DNA of 64,000 nt, taken from assembly GCF_012102745.1 (NCBI RefSeq), contig NZ_JAAVSY010000002.1, positions 62,001-126,000 on the forward strand, written 5' to 3'. Of the stretch, positions 35,698 through 43,955 are shown in pieces; within the stretch, counting starts at the first letter, position 1; each line of letters opens with the position of its first letter. A program made the translations under genes and the position numbers. The DNA is from Haematospirillum sp. H4485 (GTDB lineage: Bacteria; Pseudomonadota; Alphaproteobacteria; Rhodospirillales; Rhodospirillaceae). Below the pieces are notes generated by a model. That model searched no databases. It had not been told where the DNA came from and saw only the letters and a list, made by a program, of their open reading frames with translations.

Positions 35698-38175
35698 ATG
35701 TCCAGGGTTCTGGTGGTTGTTTTCAGTTTGTTGCTTTTGTCCATTATCGCCGGGATCGCTGTTGTTGGCAGCGTTATGTGGCACTTTGGACGTGATCTGC
35801 CGGACTATCGGCAGCTGGCTGACTACCAGCCACCGATCACAACGCGCCTTTATGCCGGCGACGGGCGGCTGATTACTGAATATGCTGTCGAGAAACGGGT
35901 TTTTGTTCCTGTCTCCGCCGTCCCCCGCCGGGTTGTCGATGCCTTCCTGTCCGCTGAAGACAAGAACTTTTACCAGCACTACGGCCTGGATCTGACAGGC
36001 CTGGCCCGCGCGGTTATCGTCAATGCCCGCAATTTCGGTTCCGACAAACGCCCGGTTGGCGCCTCTACAATCACGCAACAGGTCGCCAAGAACTTTCTGC
36101 TGACCAACGAGGTCTCCATAGAGCGCAAGATCAAGGAAGCCATTCTGGCCCTGCGTATCGAGCAGGCCTTCTCCAAGGATCATATTCTGGAGCTGTACCT
36201 GAACGAAATCTATCTTGGCTACGGTTCCTATGGCGTAGCAGCAGCAGCCCTGAATTACTTCAACAAAACGCTGGATCAGCTCACCGTTGCCGAAGCCGCC
36301 TATCTGGCTGCTGTCCCCAAGGCCCCAAACAACTATCACCCGGTACGCAAACACGCCGCTGCCCTAGAGCGACGCAACTGGGTCATCATGAGAATGCTGG
36401 AAGACGGCAACGTCAGCCCGGAAGAAGCCACCGCAGCACTGGCAGACCCCCTAGAAACCAGGGCCCGCGATGAAACAGAGTATGTCCAAAGCGCTGATTT
36501 CTTTGCAGAAGAAGTCCGCCGTCAGATTGTCGCCCGCTATGGCGAGAATTCCCTTTACAAGGGGGGCCTTGCCGTCCGGACAACACTGGACCCTATCTAC
36601 CAACACCTTGCTGAAAAAGCCCTGCATAACGGCCTTATTGCCTATGACCGCCGCCATGGCTGGCGGGGTGTTCTGGCAGAGCTGGCTGACCCGGGTGCCT
36701 GGAAACAGGTTCTGGGCACATTCCGCCCCCCCCTTGGCACACCCGAACATTGGGGACTGGCCGCCGTTCTGAAGGTTGAACGGGAACGGGTCGTGGTTGG
36801 CTTTGCCGACGGCAGCACCGGGACCGTTTCCTTTCAGTCCATGAAATGGACACGGGCGCAAAGCCCGGGCGCTATCGTCAAGGTTGGCGATATCATCCTG
36901 GTTGGGGAAACCAACCGGGCACATGAATACAGCCTGGAACAAATCCCCAAGGTAGAGGGGGCCCTTGTGGCCATGGATCCCCACACCGGGCGCGTTCTGG
37001 CCATGGTGGGTGGCTTTTCGTCCGAACGGTCGGAGTTCAATCGCGCCACACAAGCCCTGCGCCAGCCGGGATCAGCGTTGAAGCCGTTTATCTATCTGGC
37101 TGCCCTTGAGTCGGGATTCAGCCCGTCAACCCTGATCATGGACGCCCCCTTTGTGTACGACCAGGGCCCGGGCCTGCCGCTCTGGAAACCTAAAAACTAC
37201 TCCGGCCAATACTATGGCCCAACCACCCTGAGGGTCGGGCTGGAGAAGTCCAGAAACCTGATGACCATCCGCCTGGCCCAGGCCACCGGCATGGACAAGG
37301 TTGCACACACCGCTGAAATTTTCGGTATCGACCGGAAGTTCCCGCGCAATCTGGCCTCATCCCTCGGTGCCGGGGAAACCACGGTTCTGCGCTTGACAAC
37401 AGCATATGCCATGTTGGCCAACGGCGGAAAACGGATCACACCAACCCTGATCGACCGAATCCAGGATCGCAGCGGCACAACAGTATACCGGCATGACACA
37501 CGCCCATGCCCGGATTGCCGGGATGTGTTCTGGACAGGACAGCCGATGCCGGAAATCCCGGATTACCGGGAACAGATTGCAGATCCACGCAGTGTGTACC
37601 AGATCGTGCATATTCTGGAAGGTGCGGTCCAATATGGTACGGCACGTCGCCTCGCACCGCTCGGGGTTCCCATGGCGGGCAAAACCGGAACCACAAATGA
37701 CAGCAACGACACCTGGTTCGTCGGATTTACCCCGGATCTGGTTGTTGGCGCCTTTGTCGGGTTTGATGAACCCAAGTCACTGGGGCAGCGGGAAACAGGT
37801 GCCAGTACAGCTCTGCCAATCTTCCACGATTTCATGAAAGAAGCCCTGAAAGGAAAGCCGGTACGCCCCTTCGCGGTCCCACGCGGGATCCAGCTGGTCC
37901 GGGTGGATCACCGCAGCGGCCGCCTGGCTATGCCCGGTGACAGCGATGTCGTCCAGGAAGCGTTCAAGGTCGGCAACAGCCCGGGCTTTACCACCGGCGC
38001 CGTTGTTGACGGATCGGCAGCCATGGCAGAAAGCGTTGAAAGCCAGGACGATGCCGTCATTACCGACGAAGACGCACTTCTTGGCCCTGCCGATGTGTAC
38101 CGCGAACCAGCCGACAGTGCAAAACGCCCCCCGCCCCGCCAGGATGGCCAACCCCGGGCCGGCGGGCTGTACTGA
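35698..38175 (+). CDS. mrcA: Penicillin-binding protein 1A (bifunctional transglycosylase/transpeptidase)
   Basis: Polymerises glycan strands and cross-links peptides at the outer face of the inner membrane. The 825-residue protein has one N-terminal membrane anchor (VLVVVFSLLLLSIIAGIAVV), a GT51 domain with AEDKNFYQHYGLDLTG (catalytic Glu) and GASTITQQVAKNF, and then a transpeptidase domain. The active-site serine is in RQPGSALKPFIYLAAL, SxN lies in LEKSRNLMTIR, and KTG in AGKTGTTNDSNDTWFVGF. An OB-like insertion sits between the two catalytic domains. The tail is proline- and charge-rich. It lies 113 bases after the amidase gene; no separate terminator is obvious. Confidence 0.96.
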   Translation: MSRVLVVVFSLLLLSIIAGIAVVGSVMWHFGRDLPDYRQLADYQPPITTRLYAGDGRLITEYAVEKRVFVPVSAVPRRVVDAFLSAEDKNFYQHYGLDLTGLARAVIVNARNFGSDKRPVGASTITQQVAKNFLLTNEVSIERKIKEAILALRIEQAFSKDHILELYLNEIYLGYGSYGVAAAALNYFNKTLDQLTVAEAAYLAAVPKAPNNYHPVRKHAAALERRNWVIMRMLEDGNVSPEEATAALADPLETRARDETEYVQSADFFAEEVRRQIVARYGENSLYKGGLAVRTTLDPIYQHLAEKALHNGLIAYDRRHGWRGVLAELADPGAWKQVLGTFRPPLGTPEHWGLAAVLKVERERVVVGFADGSTGTVSFQSMKWTRAQSPGAIVKVGDIILVGETNRAHEYSLEQIPKVEGALVAMDPHTGRVLAMVGGFSSERSEFNRATQALRQPGSALKPFIYLAALESGFSPSTLIMDAPFVYDQGPGLPLWKPKNYSGQYYGPTTLRVGLEKSRNLMTIRLAQATGMDKVAHTAEIFGIDRKFPRNLASSLGAGETTVLRLTTAYAMLANGGKRITPTLIDRIQDRSGTTVYRHDTRPCPDCRDVFWTGQPMPEIPDYREQIADPRSVYQIVHILEGAVQYGTARRLAPLGVPMAGKTGTTNDSNDTWFVGFTPDLVVGAFVGFDEPKSLGQRETGASTALPIFHDFMKEALKGKPVRPFAVPRGIQLVRVDHRSGRLAMPGDSDVVQEAFKVGNSPGFTTGAVVDGSAAMAESVESQDDAVITDEDALLGPADVYREPADSAKRPPPRQDGQPRAGGLY

Positions 38176-38290
38176 ATGCAGGTATCCCATGCCGCAGGGT
38201 TGATACCACGGGCAAGATGCCATAAAACCCTCCTCCGTCAGGTGCAATGCCGGACACGGACATAAAAGCGAACAGGAAAGATACGAAACC

Positions 38291-39416
38291 ATGCGCGCTG
38301 AAGCACAGGCGATGGCCGATGAGATCAAGCAGGCAATGGCCCTGCTGAGGAGGCATCTTTGACTGGGATACAGCCCACCTCCGACTGGATGAACTGAACG
38401 CCTTGGCTGAAAACCCGGCCCTGTGGGACAAACCGGCTGAAGCCCAGAAGGTGATGCAGGAACGCACCCGCCTGGAACAAGCCCTGACCAGCTTTCGCAA
38501 GCTGGAAGAGGAGTTTGAGGATGCCTGCACCTTGGTTGAACTTGGCGAGTCTGAAGGTGATGAGCCAACCGTCGAGGAAGGACTGGCCGCCCTGCGCCAG
38601 GTTCACGCGGAGACCGAGAAGCGCCAGCTGGAAAGCCTGCTCTCCGGCGAGGCAGACGCCAATGACGCCTATCTGGAAATCAATGCGGGGGCCGGCGGTA
38701 CCGAAGCCCAGGACTGGGCCAACATCCTGATGCGCATGTATACCCGCTGGTGCGAGAAACACGGCTACAGCGTCGAGATTCTCGAGGAATCGGAAGGTGA
38801 AGAAGCTGGCATCAAGTCTGTCACCCTTCAGGTCAAGGGGCACAATGCCTATGGCTGGCTGAAAACCGAAAGTGGCGTGCACCGGCTGGTACGCATTTCA
38901 CCGTTTGACAGCTCGGCCAGACGGCATACCTCGTTCTCGTCGGTATGGGTCTACCCGGTTGTTGATGACAACATCGAGATCGAGATTGCCGAAAGCGATT
39001 GCCGGATCGATACCTACCGGGCATCAGGGGCGGGTGGACAGCACGTCAACAGGACCGAATCCGCCGTGCGTATTACCCACATACCAACAGGTGTTGTCGT
39101 GGCCTGTCAGACACAACGGTCGCAGCACCAGAACCGCGATGCCTGCTGGAAAATGCTGAAAGCCCGCCTGTACGAGCTGGAACTCCAGAAACGCGAAGCG
39201 GCAAGCCAGGCCGAGCAGGACGCCAAGACAGATATTGGCTGGGGGCATCAGATCCGTTCGTACGTGCTGCAACCCTACCAGATGGTCAAGGACCTGCGGA
39301 CCAGCCTTGAAACATCCGATACCCAGGGTGTTCTGGATGGCGATCTTGATCCGTTCATGGCAGCATCACTGGCACAGAAGATCAAGGGATACGCCGACAC
39401 GGCCAACAGCGGATAG
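38291..39416 (+). CDS. prfB: Peptide chain release factor 2, with programmed +1 frameshift
   Basis: RF2 ends translation at UGA and UAA. The reading frame opens at ATG 38291 and meets TGA at 38360-38362 after 23 codons; the rest continues in the +1 frame to 39416 (about 374 residues in all). The shift site is the classic one: AGGAGG (38348-38353), CAT, CTT, TGA followed by C, so the internal Shine-Dalgarno stalls the ribosome and low RF2 promotes slippage on CTT. Recognition and catalytic motifs are present: SPF in [15 protein letters not shown] and GGQ in [20 protein letters not shown]. This is authentic autoregulation, not a broken gene. Confidence 0.97.
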
Positions 39417-39419
39417 ACA

Positions 39420-40301
39420 ATGAACAACTTGGTCAACATAGCAGGGGCAACACTGGGCATTGGTATTGCCCTCTATGTTCTGGCTGTTTTTGGCATGTTC
39501 GCCTTCCAGCGTCACCTTCTGTATAAGCCGGAAGGAATACCGGCCCCGCCAAAGGCCAATGATGTGCCGGAAATGCGTGAAATCCTGTTCCGCACAACCG
39601 ACGGGTTGGCTCTTGCGGCCTGGTGGTCTCCACCCCCGTCGGAAGAGGCAGCGACTGTCATTATCTTTCACGGCAATTCGGGAAACCGGGCGTGGGTAGC
39701 CCGCAAGATCCGCCTGTATCTGGATGCCGGCTTTGGCGTCATGGCACCGGATTATCGGGGATTTGGCGGAAATCCCGGCTCCCCCAGCGAAGATGGCCTG
39801 CGGATCGATGCGGTAGCGGCACGCAACTATGTTCTGGAAGAAGGCGTGCGTGAAAATCGTCTTTTCTATCATGGTGAGTCGCTGGGAAGCGGTGTGGCCA
39901 CCTGGCTTGCTACCGAACATCCGCCTCGTGGGCTGATTCTGGAGGCCGCCTTTACCAGTATCCCGGATGTCGCCCAAGGAATTTATCCATGGCTTCCGGC
40001 CCGGGCTGTCGCACTTGACCGCTTTACGTCACTGCGCCGTATCGGTCAAGTACGGGCACCGGTTCTGCTGCTGCACGGCGAGAAAGATGAAACGGTGCCC
40101 CACACGCACAGCCAGGAACTTCTGGAAGCACACCCCGGCCCCAAGCAAAGAATTACGTTCCCTGACGGCGAACATGCCAATCTGTATGACCACGGGGCCG
40201 GTGTGATCGCCATCAGCTGGATACACGACCAGCTCTATTCCCGGGAATCCGGATCCGCTGCTTCGGGCTCAGGATCACTGCCTGCGCCGGAGCACTTGTA
40301 A
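39420..40301 (+). CDS. Membrane-anchored alpha/beta hydrolase (ABHD13/YfhR-like)
   Basis: A 293-residue protein with an N-terminal hydrophobic anchor (ATLGIGIALYVLAVFGMFAF) followed by FQRHLLYKPEG, the usual entry to this family. The hydrolase core shows FHGNSGNRAWV (oxyanion region), DYRGFGGNPG, the nucleophile elbow YHGESLGSGVA, and LLLHGEKDETVP plus DGEHANLYDH for the Asp and His. The catalytic domain could face either side of the membrane; the substrate is unknown. It starts three bases after the prfB stop, so it is translated from the same message. Its last 67 bases overlap the convergent lipoprotein gene. Confidence 0.9.
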   Translation: MNNLVNIAGATLGIGIALYVLAVFGMFAFQRHLLYKPEGIPAPPKANDVPEMREILFRTTDGLALAAWWSPPPSEEAATVIIFHGNSGNRAWVARKIRLYLDAGFGVMAPDYRGFGGNPGSPSEDGLRIDAVAARNYVLEEGVRENRLFYHGESLGSGVATWLATEHPPRGLILEAAFTSIPDVAQGIYPWLPARAVALDRFTSLRRIGQVRAPVLLLHGEKDETVPHTHSQELLEAHPGPKQRITFPDGEHANLYDHGAGVIAISWIHDQLYSRESGSAASGSGSLPAPEHL

Positions 40302-40594
40302 TAACTGCGATGCGGTGTTGCGACCGAACATTGCCAGTGTGATGTATGGGAAAACAGGGCTGTCCGACCGGTTCTGCGGCACTGCGCATCCGCCATGTCC
40401 TGCAGAACAGCTGGATCTTCATCCGAAACGTGGCAGATCACAATGCGATCCATGGTCGAAGCCCCAACCTGCTTGCCGGGGGATCCAGCCTCACGCCGGC
40501 TGTCAACCCATGGTGCCCCGGTACAACCGGCCACAGAGACCGCCAGCAAACATACGGACCCCAGAACCATCACTTTCCGACACACAGACCGCAC
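40235..40594 (-). CDS. Small lipoprotein, hypothetical (119 aa)
   Basis: The N-terminus MRSVCRKVMVLGSVCLLAVS runs into VAGC, a signal sequence with a lipobox. The mature part contains IVICHVSDEDPAVLQDMADA, C-x-x-T-G and CSVATPHRSYYKCS, with several cysteines that could form disulfides. I recall similar short alphaproteobacterial lipoproteins with an I-V-x-C start and a C-T-x-x-x-P-x-x-x-x-x-x-C end, but their function is unknown. The start codon is GTG 40594 with AGGAG seven bases upstream, a strong site. The gene overlaps the hydrolase gene tail by tail. Confidence 0.75.
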   Translation of the reverse strand: MRSVCRKVMVLGSVCLLAVSVAGCTGAPWVDSRREAGSPGKQVGASTMDRIVICHVSDEDPAVLQDMADAQCRRTGRTALFSHTSHWQCSVATPHRSYYKCSGAGSDPEPEAADPDSRE

Positions 40595-40678
40595 AGTATT
40601 ACTCCTGCCTGTAAAAGAATGTCCTTCTTACCCCTCAAGACAAGATGGAGCAACAGGGACGCCATCACCACCCTTATT

Positions 40679-40697
40679 GATATTAGTTATCATTATC
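40679..40697. promoter_or_regulatory. Fur box
   Basis: Read on the minus strand, GATAATGATAACTAATATC matches 16 of 19 positions of the classical Fur consensus. It lies between the divergent lipoprotein gene (start 40594) and the PadR-like gene (start 40779), 82 bases before the latter. This is the best Fur site in the window. Confidence 0.7.
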
Positions 40698-40778
40698 ATA
40701 AATGATGTGGATTCCGGGTCACAACAGCCCTATAGTGAGCGTATCCTTGTTCGGTTCTGCCTTCCCGGAGCGTACCTG

Positions 40779-41321
40779 ATGTTTTCCGACAAAACCCTGA
40801 CCCCGCGCGAAGCCATACGCTTGTGCATTCTGGGAACTGTATACCAGAGTACCATGCATTACGCTGATCTGGCCTCCTCTGCACGACTTTTTATTACGCG
40901 GCTGTCCGGTCCATCGCTGGAGCTGATGGGGACGTCAGTAGAGCTGCTGCGCTACGAAGGACTGATTGAACCTTTGGATGGAAAGGGCATGGAAGACAAC
41001 GCGCGTGTTGCCATAACAGAGGCCGGCCGGAATGCATTCCGTACCCTGATGACAGCCCCCCTGCGGCCTGCCAGCGATCTGTCCAAGCTTGTCACTGCAC
41101 TGAAGTTCCGTTTCCTCCACCTCCTTCCCCCGGAAGATCAGCGTGAACAGGTTGATCTTCTGGTGGAAACACAGGAAACAGGCTTGGCCCGACTGGCTGA
41201 TCTGCGCGATGCGACAGCCGCTGATTCCGGCTACATGACACGCTGGCTGGATGAAGAAATACTGCGGGCAGAACAGAGACTGTCATGGCTACAGGGCCTG
41301 CGCGACCAGGTTGCCCCCTGA
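40779..41321 (+). CDS. PadR-like winged-helix transcriptional regulator
   Basis: A 180-residue protein with an N-terminal helix-turn-helix (TPREAIRLCILGTVYQSTMH, LELMGTSVELLRYEGLIEPL) and wing (ARVAITEAGRNAFRTLM). The C-terminal half is helical with coiled-coil character (VDLLVETQETGLARLADL, RWLDEEILRAEQRLSWL), as in the dimerisation domain of PadR/Vir-type regulators. ATG 40779 has GGAG eight bases upstream. A near-perfect Fur box upstream suggests iron control of this regulator. Its targets are not evident. A terminator follows and is shared with metQ. Confidence 0.82.
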   Translation: MFSDKTLTPREAIRLCILGTVYQSTMHYADLASSARLFITRLSGPSLELMGTSVELLRYEGLIEPLDGKGMEDNARVAITEAGRNAFRTLMTAPLRPASDLSKLVTALKFRFLHLLPPEDQREQVDLLVETQETGLARLADLRDATAADSGYMTRWLDEEILRAEQRLSWLQGLRDQVAP

Positions 41322-41372
41322 AAACACGAACAGGGCGACCGTGTTATAGCGCCTGCGCTCTTGCGCCATAAA

Positions 41373-41400
41373 AAACAGCGCCCACATCGGGGCGCTGTTT
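41373..41400. terminator. Bidirectional terminator between the PadR-like gene and metQ
   Basis: AAACAGCGCCC pairs perfectly with GGGCGCTGTTT around a six-base loop, with A and T tracts on both sides. Confidence 0.88.
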
Positions 41401-41416
41401 CGCGGAAACAAACGGA

Positions 41417-42202
41417 TCAGAACGCCGGAACAATCGCCCCCTTGAAGGTATCCCGGATGAAGGTACGAATGTCTTCTGCCTGATAGGCCGCCACCAGATC
41501 CTTGACCCAGCCCTCGTCCTTGTCCTTTGACCGGACGACAATAATATTGGCATACGGGCTGCTGGCATCTTCAATCACAATAGCATCTTTCAGCGGGTTG
41601 AGGCCCGCCTCCAGGGCATAGTTGGTGTTGATCGCCGCAATATCAACATCATCCAGGGAACGTGGCAGCTGGGCGGCATCCAGTTCTATGAATTTCAGTT
41701 TTTTCGGATTGCCGGTCACATCCGCCGCACCGGGCGTCATGCCGGCAGACGGATTGACGGTTATCACGCCCTTGGCTGCCAGCAGGAGCAACGCCCGGCC
41801 ACCATTGGATGGATCATTGGGGATGGCAACCTTTGCCCCCTCTTTCAGGTCGGACAGGGACCGCACCGTGCGCGCGTAAACCCCCATTGGCTCGACAAAG
41901 TTTGTCCCGGCCACGGCCAGATCAACCCCCAGCCCCTTTTTCTGCTGTTCCAGATACGGAACATGCTGGAAGCTGTTGGCATCAAGATCACCGTTGGCCA
42001 AAGCCTGGTTGGGCAGAATATAGTCGCTGAAGGTGATAATCTTCAGGGTATGCCCTTTCGTCTTGATCAGCTCGGCCACCTTCTCGACAACCTGTTCGTG
42101 CGAGCCTGGCGTCACGCCAATACGGATCTCCTTGGCTTGGGCAAGAGAAATCAGGGTACCTGTAACAACAGCGGCCGCAGCCAGAACACCATACAAACGC
42201 AT
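41417..42202 (-). CDS. metQ: Methionine ABC transporter substrate-binding protein MetQ
   Basis: A periplasmic NlpA/MetQ-family receptor of 261 residues that captures L- or D-methionine for MetNI. The signal peptide ends LISLAQAKEIRIGV, a signal-peptidase-I type site; there is no lipobox cysteine, so unlike E. coli MetQ it is probably soluble. Family landmarks: IRIGVTPGSHEQVVEKV, FSDYILPNQALANGDLDANS, FQHVPYLEQ, VAIPNDPSNGGRALLLL and INTNYALEAGL. It is the last gene of metNIQ under the SAM-II riboswitch. Confidence 0.94.
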   Translation of the reverse strand: MRLYGVLAAAAVVTGTLISLAQAKEIRIGVTPGSHEQVVEKVAELIKTKGHTLKIITFSDYILPNQALANGDLDANSFQHVPYLEQQKKGLGVDLAVAGTNFVEPMGVYARTVRSLSDLKEGAKVAIPNDPSNGGRALLLLAAKGVITVNPSAGMTPGAADVTGNPKKLKFIELDAAQLPRSLDDVDIAAINTNYALEAGLNPLKDAIVIEDASSPYANIIVVRSKDKDEGWVKDLVAAYQAEDIRTFIRDTFKGAIVPAF

Positions 42203-42233
42203 TGTAGAACCCCTTTATAATCTGCGTATCCCG

Positions 42234-42920
42234 TTACTGGATATTTCGTTTGTCAGCCTTGCGGGCCAACCAGTCCCCCAGTGTCTGGAGCCCCTGCACC
42301 AGAGCCACCAGGACCACCACCACGGCAATCATCACGTCCGGACGGAAGCGCTGATAACCATAACGGATTCCCAAATCCCCAAGACCACCCCCGCCAACAG
42401 CACCCACCATGGCGGAGTACCCAATCATCGCCACCAAGGCGAGGGTAATACCGTGGATCAAACCCGGCAGGGCTTCGGGGAGCAATACCTTGAACACCAC
42501 CTGCAAGGGCCTTGCGCCCATTGCCTGGGCAGCTTCAACCAGACCGGCATCTACCTCGCGCACAGCCCCCTCGACAATACGGGCCAGAAAGGGTACTGCG
42601 GCCACGGTTAACGGAACAATTGCCGCCGTTGTCCCGATAGAGGTCCCGGCCACCAGCCGTGTAAACGGAATAATGGCGACGGCCAGAATAATAAAGGGCA
42701 CCGACCGGGCGGCATTGACAACCGGCCCAACCACAACCTGGAACCAAGGCATCTCGAAGAGCTCACCCCGACGGCTTGTGGCCAACAGCACCCCAAGCGG
42801 AGCACCAAGCAGCACACTCAGGAACAGGGACACCGAGACCATGTACAGCGTCTGCAGGGTTGCCTCCCACAAGATGCCGATCGTGGCACTATCGAGCAGC
42901 AGTTCGTGAATCGAAGGCAT
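42234..42920 (-). CDS. metI: Methionine ABC transporter permease MetI
   Basis: The 228-residue inner-membrane permease has about five transmembrane helices. The ATPase-contacting EAA loop is visible as [20 protein letters not shown] followed by LPEALPGLI. Other matches are the N-terminal [40 protein letters not shown] and [16 protein letters not shown]. Its start overlaps the end of metN by 32 bases, so the two are translationally coupled. Confidence 0.95.
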   Translation of the reverse strand: MPSIHELLLDSATIGILWEATLQTLYMVSVSLFLSVLLGAPLGVLLATSRRGELFEMPWFQVVVGPVVNAARSVPFIILAVAIIPFTRLVAGTSIGTTAAIVPLTVAAVPFLARIVEGAVREVDAGLVEAAQAMGARPLQVVFKVLLPEALPGLIHGITLALVAMIGYSAMVGAVGGGGLGDLGIRYGYQRFRPDVMIAVVVVLVALVQGLQTLGDWLARKADKRNIQ

Positions 42921-43701
42921 GGCCGTTCTCCAGGGGAATCACATTGCCGTCTTCTTCCTCGTGACCATGCGCAAGCAGCAAACGGGTCACCGGGTGACGG
43001 GGGTCAGCAAAAACATCGGCTGTCGTACCGCTTTCCACCACTTCACCGTGGTCCATGACGGCAACCTTGTCACACAAAAGGCGTACCACCTCCATTTCGT
43101 GGGTGATCACCACCATGGTCAGGTTAAGACGCCGGTTGATATCTTTCAAAAGGCGCAGGATCTGGCGTGTGGTCTCCGGATCAAGAGCCGAGGTTACCTC
43201 GTCACACAGCAGAACATGGGGCTTGCTGGCCAAGGCCCGCGCAATGCCAACCCGTTGCTTTTGTCCACCGGATAGTTCCGACGGATAACGGTCACGCTTG
43301 TCTGCCAGTCCGACCAAAGGCAGGAGCGGCTCCACCGCCGCCTTTATATCGGCACGCGAGGCCCCCGCCAGCTCCAGTGGCAAAGCGATGTTCTGGAACA
43401 CCGTGCGCGAGGACAACAGATTAAAGTGCTGGAAAACCATCCCGACCCGACGACGAAACAGGGGAAGTTCCCTCTTGCTCAGGGCCAGGACATCGATGCC
43501 ATCAACTTCCACCAAGCCGCTGGTCGGGCGCTCAAGAACATTGATCGTCCGCAACAAGGTTGATTTCCCGGCACCGGAACGACCGATAATACCAAAGACC
43601 TCCCCTTCCCCTACGGTCAGGGTGATGCCCTTCAGGGCAGCATGAGGCAAAGTGCCCTTGCGGGCAGGATATACCTTGCACAAATCAACAAGACGGATCA
43701 T
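42889..43701 (-). CDS. metN: Methionine ABC transporter ATPase MetN (short form)
   Basis: The 270-residue ATPase powers methionine import. Walker A is [20 protein letters not shown], the Q-loop [16 protein letters not shown], the signature [15 protein letters not shown], and Walker [18 protein letters not shown] with a switch His in VVITHEM. It ends soon after the ABC core, so the C-terminal NIL/ACT methionine-sensing domain of longer MetN proteins (about 340 residues) is missing. Transport would then not be shut by internal methionine through that domain, which makes the upstream riboswitch the main visible control. GGAGG lies seven bases before the ATG. Confidence 0.95.
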   Translation of the reverse strand: MIRLVDLCKVYPARKGTLPHAALKGITLTVGEGEVFGIIGRSGAGKSTLLRTINVLERPTSGLVEVDGIDVLALSKRELPLFRRRVGMVFQHFNLLSSRTVFQNIALPLELAGASRADIKAAVEPLLPLVGLADKRDRYPSELSGGQKQRVGIARALASKPHVLLCDEVTSALDPETTRQILRLLKDINRRLNLTMVVITHEMEVVRLLCDKVAVMDHGEVVESGTTADVFADPRHPVTRLLLAHGHEEEDGNVIPLENGHAFDSRTAAR

Positions 43702-43719
43702 TCAGGATCCTCCGGGCAA

Positions 43720-43750
43720 CAAAAAAACCGCCAAGCCTTGCGGCCTGCGG
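43720..43750 (-). terminator. Intrinsic terminator in the metNIQ leader
   Basis: On the minus strand CCGC-AG-GCC pairs with GGC-TT-G-GCGG around a GCAA tetraloop, with a single bulged G, and is followed by T7. It lies between the SAM-II riboswitch and the metN ribosome-binding site, so it can act as the expression platform. Confidence 0.75.
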
Positions 43751-43769
43751 CGCTTTGGGTATTCCCGTG

Positions 43770-43826
43770 CACTCGCTTTAGCCGCATTTATTAAGCGCCC
43801 GCAAGCTGAGAAGCAAATCGGCGCTG
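43770..43826 (-). ncRNA. SAM-II riboswitch (SAM-alpha) upstream of metNIQ
   Basis: The minus-strand leader reads AGCGCC, GATTTG, then CTTGCGGGCGC, TTAATAAAT, GCGGCTAAAGCGAG in that order. AGCGCC pairs with GGCGCT to form P1. GATTTG, the AAT-AAAT-like segment and GCTAAAG are the conserved pseudoknot elements of the SAM-II class, with GCTT in the loop able to pair with AAGC downstream. SAM-II aptamers are found mainly in alphaproteobacteria ahead of methionine genes, which fits the metNIQ operon exactly. SAM binding should lower expression. Confidence 0.82.
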
Positions 43827-43833
43827 TGTACAC

Positions 43834-43862
43834 ACGTTAGCGGAAAGAAAGCATACAATCAA
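43834..43862 (-). promoter_or_regulatory. Promoter of the SAM-II/metNIQ transcript
   Basis: On the minus strand TTGATT (43857-43862) and TAACGT (43834-43839) are spaced by 17 bases. The start point would fall just ahead of the riboswitch, leaving almost no extra leader. Confidence 0.6.
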
Positions 43863-43892
43863 GCCCTAAAAGTGCAAAATATCCGGAAGGAC

Positions 43893-43940
43893 AAAACCGT
43901 GCGGTTGGGTTTCCGCCAGAAAGCCGGAATCCAACCGCAC
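43893..43940 (-). terminator. Intrinsic terminator of tyrS
   Basis: GTGCGGTTGG pairs perfectly with CCAACCGCAC; the loop can fold again (TTCCGG/CCGGAA-like). On the minus strand GGTTTTGT follows. Confidence 0.75.
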
Positions 43941-43955
43941 CCGAAAGGCCAACAA

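Noticed and set aside
38291-38362. prfB as a pseudogene because of the early stop codon
   Set aside because: The stop is part of the standard RF2 recoding site with an internal Shine-Dalgarno and CTT TGA C.
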